Assembly (NCBI GenBank): GCA_024345305.1
Contig: BRON01000006.1
Span: forward strand, 1,674,001 to 1,738,000
Length of the DNA stretch: 64,000 nt
Reading direction: 5' to 3'
From: Mrakia gelida
Lineage: Eukaryota > Basidiomycota > Tremellomycetes > Cystofilobasidiales > Mrakiaceae
Position numbers and translations under genes: made by a program. Below, in pieces: positions 56,678 through 64,000 of the stretch. How positions within the stretch are numbered: the stretch's first letter is position 1; each line of letters begins with the position of its first letter. The notes beneath the pieces were generated by a model. It did no database searches. It worked only from the letters and a program-made list of their open reading frames with translations, and was not told the origin of the DNA.

Positions 56678-59600
56678 ATGTACAACCAAGGTCAGCCCCT
56701 CCTCTCCGCTTTCCTCATCCGACCGCCATCCTGACCCATACTCTCTTTTCTCTCTCCCTCTCTCAGGCTACCAAGGACGAGGCGGGTTCAATCCTCAGAT
56801 CCCTCCTCACCTCTCTCAACAAGGAGGAGCTGGCGGTCCTCCCCCTCCCTCAGGTCCTCGTCGTCACGGAAACTACCCTACAATCACAGGACAGGACTTC
56901 TCGGTCCCTCCTCCAGGTTACAACGGTCCTCCTCTAGGAGGTCGACCAGGAGGAGGAGGACCGATGGGAGGTCCAGGAGGCTACCCAAACTTCCCTCCTC
57001 CAGGCTTCCGAGGTCCTCCTCCTCGAGCGAACCATCTTCCTCCCATCCCTCCTCCAGTCCAACAGAAGGAACTCAGTGCTCAAACGACCTTGTTCGTGGG
57101 GAGTATATCTCCTGGAGTGACGGATCAGGTTTTGGAACAGCTGTTGAACGTGAGTGATGGCCCTTCGCCTTCTCCTTCCTTCGTTCGCGTCTCCCTCTCC
57201 GAGCTGACTCGTTCCGCATTGATATGGGTTTGACAGGCCTGTGGACCTCTGAAGATGCTCAAGCGAGTCAGTGGAGCTACTGGGAAACCTCAGGCGTTCG
57301 GATTCGCAGAGTGAGTCTCGTTCTCTCTCCTTCTCGCCATGTTGAGCTCCTTCCTTTCGCTTCACTCACCTCCCTTTCTTCCTTCCTTCTCGTTTCGCAG
57401 ATACCAAGACCCCGACTCTGTCCTTCGAGCTCTCGCAGTCTTGAACGGTGTCGAGCTTCCTGATCTGGAGAACAGAGGTCCTGGGAAGAAGCTCCTGGTG
57501 AGTTCTCAAGTCGCAAGACGTGGCTTCGAAGAACCTCGAGCTCACCACCTTCTCCTTCCCTCCTCCTCTTCTTTCTTCTTCGTCTCCAGGTCAAAGCAGA
57601 CGACAACACGAGGAAGTTTCTGGACGAGTACGAGGCTCAGATGCTTCGAACCGACGTGAGCTCCGAGCGCTTCTTTCCCCATCTCGACTCAACCTCGAAG
57701 CTGACCTCGACTTCCTCCTTCCCTTCCCCTCCCTCCCTCAGGCCGACGATCAACTCGAGCTCTCCGCCGTAAAATCCATCACCGCCATCCTCGAAGCTCT
57801 CACCAACGGAACCGCTCTCCCCACCTCCACCTCCACAGCTCTGGCCTCCTCCAACGGAAACCCCAACCCAGCAGCCACCGCCGCTCCCGTCGTCGACCCC
57901 TTCGCCGTCCCCGAACATCTTCGTGATCTCCAAGCCGCCGACCTACCAGAGGAGAGCCGAGACGGAGTCCTGGATCAGATCGCCATGTTCCGAGTACAAG
58001 CGGTCGAGAGGGAGCAGGCCAAGAAGAAGCTCGAGGAGGAGAACGAGAGGAGAAGGATCGAGTCGATGATCTTTGAGCAGAACGCGACGAGGATGAGGGA
58101 GCAGCAGGCTGCGACGAGGGCTAAGGAGGTGGCTAGTGAGAAGGAGAGGGAGAAGGATAGGTTGGCTGGGTCGAGTAGTAGCGGTGGAGCGTTTGGGAAT
58201 GGGCCTCAAGGGTGGTCGAAACCGGTTGGGTTCGTCCCTGCGAGTGGGAGTGGGGTGGAGAGGACGGACGAGGAGGAGGAGGAGCTGAGGAAGGAGAAGA
58301 GGAGGAGGGATCAGGCGGATTCGCTGAGAGAGGTGAGTGCATACGAGCTCAAGCTCGACCCACCCGGCAAAGTTGAAGCTGATCGCGTGCTTGTCTCGTT
58401 CTTGCAGAGGGAACGTCGCGTCGAACAACGAGAACGTCAACGACTTCAACTCATCGATCGAGAACTCGCTGGCGAACGGTCACGACAGCAGGAGGAGGAT
58501 CTGGATCATCGGACGATGAAGGACAAGCTCGCTCGATTCGACGACGACGAGCAGGAAGAGCGAGGTCGAGATCTCTGGTACGCCGACCGGTGAGTTTCCG
58601 CTTCTCTCGTCGTCTCGTCGGATCTTCTTCTCGAGACCCGCGGCTAATCCCGATGCTCTGTATCCCTTCTTCCATTGCAGATCCCGATGGAGATCTCAAC
58701 GACTCCCTCTTCGACGTCGCGAAGAAGCAGCCGACGAAGCAGATCGACGAGCCGAACTCGAGGAAACCGCTACCCTCCAACGCGAATCCGAAGACTTCCT
58801 CAACCAACAGATGCGAGACCTCGCCGACCTCGCCGTCAAACAAAAAGCAGCTGGAATCCTCACGGACGACGTCGGACCCATCAAGCTCAACATCGTCGCC
58901 AAACCTCCTCCACCGCCATCGTCCTCGACGTCGACTACCGCACCTATCGCGTCGACGGCTTCGGGAGAGGTCGCCGGAGGACGAGTGTTCGTCGAGGAGG
59001 AGGAGGAGGAGACCAAGAAGAAGAGGGTGCTGGTGAAACTGGACTATGGGGATGGGCTGACGACGGAGGAGAGGGAGTTGAAGAGGGTCCAAGGGCTGGC
59101 GAAGATCAAGTTGGAGAAGCTGCCGAAGACGTCGAAGGGACTGTTCGAGATACCTGTCAAGTGGGAGGCGATCACGGAGGTGAGTCTTCTCCTTTCCAGG
59201 CCTCTCCTTCGAGCTTCGAAAGGAGATCGACGCGTGCTGACTTCGCTTTCGTCGCGTCCCTTCGTTTTCCTTCCAGACCATCATCGAAAAGAAGCTCCAA
59301 CCTCTCGTCCGAAAGAAGCTCATCGAGTATCTCGGAGAGATGGAAGACGACGACCTCCTCAAGTTCGTTCTGGATCACATCAGGGAAAGGAAAAGCGCTC
59401 CGGATCTCGTCGAAGGCCTCGAACCGGTGAGTACCTTTCGAACCCCACTCCCATCTTCCACCCATCAACCATCTCCTTCCTCTCCTCTTCTTCCTTCATC
59501 ACGACGAGATGGCGACGCGAACGTAGCTTGCGGTGGGAAGGGGCCGTCGAGGGGGTTAAATCGACATGGAGATCGCAACGCTGAGTATTTCGAGTCGCCT

Positions 59601-59940
59601 CTCTCCTTCCTCTCGCTCGTGCCTCGAGCTCCTGCGACTTCCTTTCGAGGCAGACTGACCTCACTCCTATCTCTCTACGAGACGAATCGTCCCCTCTCCC
59701 TTGATTTCGAACCGATGACTGACGCCTTCGTTCCCCTTCTCCCTCCCTTCCTTCTTCTTCTCGCACGGCCATCGTCCTCGTTCGTCCTCCTTTCTCTCTC
59801 CTTCTTCCTACGCGTCGAAACTCCTACAGATCCTGGAAGACGAAGCCACTTCGTTCGCCGTCTCGATATGGCGCGCGGTCCTCTTCGAGTCTATCGCTTC
59901 GTCGGAAGGTCTCGAGACGAGGGAGATGACCATCGAGTGA
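56678..59940 (+). CDS. RBM25: RBM25-like splicing factor (RRM and PWI domains)
   Basis: U1-associated nuclear RNA-binding protein affecting splice-site choice. Ten exons give 721 aa: 56678-56690, 56767-57149, 57237-57310, 57401-57497, 57590-57655, 57742-58332, 58408-58589, 58681-59179, 59277-59426, 59830-59940. The N-terminus is Gly/Pro-rich. An RRM spans about 110-190 (TTLFVGSISPGVTDQVLEQLL, then GKPQAFGFAEYQDPDSVLRAL). The middle is a long Arg/Glu coiled region (EREQAKKKLEEENERRRIES, DLWYADRSRWR). The PWI domain closes the protein (IPVKWEAITETIIEKKLQPL, then KKLIEYLGEMEDDDLLKFVL, then DEATSFAVSIWRAVLFESIA). That order is diagnostic for RBM25. The start lies in a 13-nt first exon. The intron before the last exon is 403 nt, the longest I found here. 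Confidence 0.9.
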
Positions 59941-60488
59941 TTGGGGAGTCGAGAGTTTCCTTCAGCGTTTACTTCTCGGGACGAGTGCGTTCGAGCGAGG
60001 TCAATTTGTAGTACCTTTGTTACGTGAGATGTAATGCTCTCTACCTTTTATGCTGCCACTGCACGTTCGAAACATTCCGAGTCGCCTCGACAACGAGGAA
60101 TTCAGCGTCCCCGTTTCTCGAGCGTCTCTTGATCCTCTCATATCTTTCCCAGTCGAGCAGAGTGGCGCTACAAGCATTGGATAGGATAAAAGATAAGCCA
60201 CGGACGCATACAGAGGGACAGCGGCGAAATCGAAGCGAGGAGGGAAGCAAGACGGGTGGATAGAAAGGGGAGGGGAGAGGAGGTCGCACGCGAAGACAAA
60301 AAACAGGGAAGAAGAGACAACAGAACGAGAACGAGAAAGTAACGTAGAGAGGACAGGATGTATGTGGTTTGTGTTTATCGACTAGGGTAAAGCTAAAACT
60401 AATTAGAGACAAACGAACGAAATCAAAAAGAAAAAAGAAAAGCACGACGCGTCTAAGCAAAAACGAGACGAAGGGAACGAACCGAGAT
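59941..60488. other. Convergent 3' region
   Basis: This lies between the stop codons of the RBM25-like gene and the serine-rich protein gene. An A-rich stretch on the + strand (60290-60460) is probably the 3' UTR of the minus-strand gene read backwards. No gene recognised. Confidence 0.5.
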
Positions 60489-63256
60489 CTAAGGACCTCT
60501 CCTCCTGATCTCCCCAGAACCGACCTCCTCCCCAACCACCACCTCGACAACGCTCCTCCTCTTCGAAGGAAGCGTCATAGGAGGCAACGGCAAGCTCAAC
60601 AACATCTCTCCCATCTCCCCTGCGTCCTCCTCCTCCTCCGGATCGAACCCACCCCACCCAGCACTCCCACTCCCTCCAGAGCTGGCACTCCACTTCCTAC
60701 TCATCCCAGCGCTGTTCATCGAGCAGAAGATGGAACTACCCACGCTGTTGAGAGTGCTCAACGTCCCTCCCAACCTCTCGCTCAACAAACTGACCGCACT
60801 CCCCCCTCCAGCGCTGGCAGTCCCGTAGATGCTCTGAGCGGCCTCCTCCTCGAGAAGAGCTCGTCTGATCTCCTCCATCATTCGACCGAGCTCCCTGACC
60901 TCGCTTCGAAGACCCTCGTTCTCGGCTCGAGAGTCGTCGAGGGCGCGTTTGGACTCGGAGAGAGCGAAGATGAGGGCGTCCTTCTCGAGGGTGTGGAGGC
61001 GACGAAGGGAGAGGAGGGCTTGTTTGTGGGAGGCGACGGCGGCTGATCGTTCGGAGGTGGAGGATCCGCCGGCGGAGGAGGGGGAGTGGCATTGGTCGTT
61101 GAGGGAGTTGAGCGAAGTGGAGGGAGGGAGGTGAAGTTGTTGTTTCTTCTGGGAGGAGATGGAGTGGCTGGAAGCGAGGGTGAAGGAGGAGGTAGGTGCG
61201 CTGCTAGGGCAGGTATCCGAGGAGGAGGAGAAGGATCCTCGGCCTCCGTGGTGGTGGTGGGAGAAGCAGCACGACGACGCGGAGGAGGCCTGAGTCGAGG
61301 TGGCGGATTCGAAGCTGGGCGAGATGGAGACCCTGTGTCGAGTGTGGTTGACCATCGAAGAGCTGGGAGCGACGGCGGTGCTGCTGCTGGCCGAGACGGT
61401 GTATCCTCCTTCCTCCTCCCAAAGGATTGACTCCCTTAGAGGGCCGTCGAGGGTGACCTCCTGCGAGTGGCACTCCGCGACCTGCTCTGCCCAAGCCTGA
61501 GGCGAGACGACGCGATCCCTGCCGACGACCTCCTGAGAAGCGTTGTGAGCGACGATAGTGTACTTGGTGGGAGTTGAAGGAGATCCGGGGAGGAGGTGAG
61601 CGTCGTCGACTCCGCCGCCGAACGTCGAGCTGTTTCGTTGAGTAGGCGATGATCGAGGAGTGCTGGAGGGAGGCGAGCCACTCGGCGAGCGAGTTCCGAA
61701 GGCCATGGGTCGGCGAAGAGGAGAGGGAGGGCTCGAAGAGGGGAGAGAGGAGGTTCGAGCTGGGACCGAGGGAGTGATGGGTTGGTTGGAGAGACTCGCG
61801 TCGTCGGCGAAGATGGCTGAGGCTCCGGGGACTGGAGTTCGTTGGTTCTCGTCCTCCTCGACGATGGTGACGGACGGCTTGGGTGCGACGAGAGTCTGCG
61901 AGAGGGTGAAAGGGACGAAGAGCCGAGTCAGTGAACCATCAGGAGAAATGAGAAAGAGAAACGCGAAGACTCACCTCGTTCGACTTCTGCTCGTTCTGGC
62001 TCTGAACGATCTCGGTCGCGACCCTCAAGATGCTCGTCGTGCTGCTCTTCCTCCTCTCCAGACTTCCTCCGGTGCTCGAAGCGACGCTGAGGACGCTGAC
62101 CGGTCGTGGTCCAACGAGGTCCGACGAGATCTTCTCCTTGTAGACCTCGAAGTAGCCCGAACCGTCTCCGCTCGCACGCGACGACGACCTCGAGAGGAGC
62201 TCCCGAATGAGAGTCGAGGGAAGATCGTCCGAGATGTCCTCCGAGACGGGAGTGGGAGCTCTGGCGGCGAGAGGAGGGGAGGGAGGAGCCTTGGCGGTGA
62301 ACGTAGGGATGGGAGGAAGAGGGATCGAGGGAGCCGGGTGAGGGGAGGGGGAGCGGACGGAGGGTCGAGGAGGAGTGGGAGCCTTGGCTTTGACGGGGAC
62401 TGCAGAGCGAAGAGTAAGAAGAAAAAAAGGAGTCAGTTCAAGTGGTGAAGAGAGGGAAAAGAAAACAGAAGGAGAGGAAGAGCTCACGCTTCATGATAAC
62501 AATCTCGACTCCATCCTCTCCAATCGCAACAATTTCGCCCTTCTCGTTCTTCCTCTTCCCAGCGTACCACCCAGGCCCACCCTTCCCTCTCCCACCCTTC
62601 GCAGCAGCCGAGGCCGAAACCGAGGGTCCATCAACAACGACTCGAGGAGGAGAAGCAGCGACGACGACGACGTCGTTTCGCTTCTCGTCTTCCCCTGGCA
62701 CGCTGACCCAGCCCTGCTCCGACCCAGCCAACGAGACCATCGAGGCGGGAGGTTTGACTCCTCCGAGGTACTGAGGATCGAAAGGAGGAGGTTGACCGAG
62801 TCCTCCCTTCTTCTCCATCCTCTGGGCGAACGCGAGCTGCTCCTCTGCTTTGGTGACGGTTGAGCGACGTCGAAGAGGGTTGTTCTTGACGATGTTGAGG
62901 GAGGGAGTGGCGCTGAGGTGGTGGTGTTTGGGTTGGTTGGGTTGGAGGTAAGAGGGAGTGGAGGAAGGAGAGTCTCGTCCGATGGAGAAGCGAGAGCGGA
63001 GGGAGCGAGACGTGTTTGGAGCTGGGGGAGGGGAGGAGGGCGAGCTGAGGTTGGGAGTGGAGACGAGGATGGAAGGCACGTTGGTAGCGTTGTTGGCGGT
63101 AGGTCGACAGTACTGAGTGGGTTGGGATTTGGTGGTGTTGGTGGTGGTTGTGGTGGTAGAAGTGGAGGTAGGAGTTCCGTCGAAGGAGGGAAGACGGAAA
63201 GACGAGTCGAAGAGGTCGTCTGAAGTTCGAGCGGAGGGAGAAGTCGAAGAAGCCAT
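60489..63256 (-). CDS. Serine-rich protein with C-terminal coiled coil, hypothetical
   Basis: I do not recognise a family. Three exons (62488-63256, 61975-62399, 60489-61895) give 866 aa. The first ATG in the correct frame is at 63256; the frame is open slightly further upstream but without an ATG. Most of the chain is Ser/Pro/Thr-rich and looks disordered, with blocks such as GGPGWYAGKRKNEKGEIVAI (a short structured stretch that could be a binding motif) near residue 235 and GSGYFEVYKEKISSDLVGPR near 320. A helical, heptad-like segment covers about residues 670-750 (SHKQALLSLRRLHTLEKDAL, then SRAENEGLRSEVRELGRMME). Its rich Ser/Thr content and short linear motifs suggest a regulated scaffold in the cytoplasm or at the cortex, which is only a guess. 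Confidence 0.62.
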
Positions 63257-64000
63257 CGTTCTGCCTCGTTTCAACTTGAGAAGAAGATAGGGAGTAGAAG
63301 AGGAAGGTGGTGGTTAGGAGGGGGGAAGGAAAGAGTTTCGAAAAGTTTGGAAGAGGGGAGGGAGGAAGGGAGAGGGCATCCGATTCAGGACTGACCTCGA
63401 GCGACGGGGAAGGAACGACTCACCTTCCTTTCAGCCTCAACCTCCCTCGGCCCTAGGCGCTTAGACCAGCTTCGACCTCCGAAATCATTTACAAACATGA
63501 CTGAAACCAGGCGGACATTCCGAGAGACAACAATCCTCCCTCAAAGCAGGAGGGAGGGAGGAAGGTGTCGGGTCGAGAGGCCTGCAAGACATCCGAGCGT
63601 CCTCGAGACGAGGCGATTTGTTGATCGATCAAGCCAGAGCCCAAGCGACAGTTTCCGAGACAAAGGAAGGGGCGACCTATAGCTCATTTATGGATGAGGA
63701 GTCAGCCGAGAGCGAGAGACGCGTAGAAGTGGGAGGGGAGGAGGCATGGATGGTGGGACGGAAGGAGGGAAGAGCGAGCTCGACTCGATCGGTTTCAGGG
63801 AAAAAGGTCAGCCTCAGCTCTCTCCTTCCTTTCCATTTATCTATCTTTGTCGAAGTCGAATGTATCAGGTATCGAAAAACAGAGGAAGAGAAATCATAAA
63901 AGGCTAAGTAAGTGGACGAAACCAAAAACCAACAAAGGGAAAGGCAGAACTACAGTATCGAATCGAAAGAGAGACGCGCGTCGTCGTTCGTCCCGCCCTC
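63257..64000. other. Right end of the window, no gene recognised
   Basis: Upstream region of the serine-rich protein gene. Short + frames at 63497-63682 and 63618-63899 have no recognisable content. A neighbouring gene could begin beyond the edge. Confidence 0.45.

Noticed and set aside
1..64000. CRISPR arrays, transposons, tRNA or rRNA genes, biosynthetic cluster
   Set aside because: No regularly spaced repeats, no transposase or reverse transcriptase motifs, no tRNA B-box found by eye, and no set of co-oriented biosynthetic enzymes.

Overview
The window is nuclear DNA of a fungus, most likely a basidiomycete yeast or yeast-like fungus; Pucciniomycotina/Microbotryomycetes is my best guess and is an inference. 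Coding sequence is GC-rich. Almost every gene is cut by many short GT-AG introns, most of them 55-110 nt, with a GTGAGT-like donor, a recurrent CTGAC branch motif and a C/T-rich 3' end. One gene is a DUF6534 seven-helix membrane protein, a family I know mainly from basidiomycetes. I could reconstruct 19 loci by joining exons in frame. No tRNA, rRNA, CRISPR array or transposon was recognised.

Layout, left to right. (+) SF3B1/Hsh155 splicing factor, 36-4741. (+) Vti1 SNARE, 5086-6753. (+) single-pass membrane protein with an adhesin-like repeat domain and an in-frame TAG, 7231-9385. (-) coiled-coil/F-box protein copy A, 9670-11288. (+) DHHC palmitoyltransferase, 11605-13957. (-) Hbn1/Frm2-type nitroreductase, 14153-15395. 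(-) single-pass membrane protein, 16249-18754. (-) DUF6534 membrane protein, 19517-22032. (-) PWWP-like chromatin protein, 23033-26839. (+) proteasome ATPase Rpt5, 27332-30002. (-) serine carboxypeptidase, 30332-33142. (-) coiled-coil/F-box copy B with an in-frame TGA, 33710-35293. (+) TAF2 with three C-terminal bromodomains, 35798-43107. (+) SAS4-like chromatin protein, 43390-47275. (+) coiled-coil/F-box copy C with a frameshift, 47609-49208. (-) DUF2828/vWA protein with an in-frame TAG, 49599-52477. (+) 14-exon MFS transporter, 53273-56236. (+) RBM25-like RRM/PWI splicing factor, 56678-59940. (-) serine-rich protein with a coiled coil, 60489-63256.

The genes do not form a pathway cluster. 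Most are housekeeping: splicing (SF3B1, RBM25), transcription and chromatin (TAF2, SAS4-like, PWWP-like), proteolysis (Rpt5, carboxypeptidase) and membrane traffic (Vti1, DHHC). The accessory part is a dispersed family of three coiled-coil/F-box genes that share one four-exon structure with all introns in phase 0; two of the three copies look broken.

The most notable observations are the TAF2-bromodomain fusion, the F-box family, four conserved loci with an in-frame stop or frameshift, a recurrent second class of 5' splice site (GTTCGT), many coding microexons, and a phenylalanine in place of the penultimate tyrosine of the Rpt5 C-terminus. No search tool was available, so novelty is not established for any of them.
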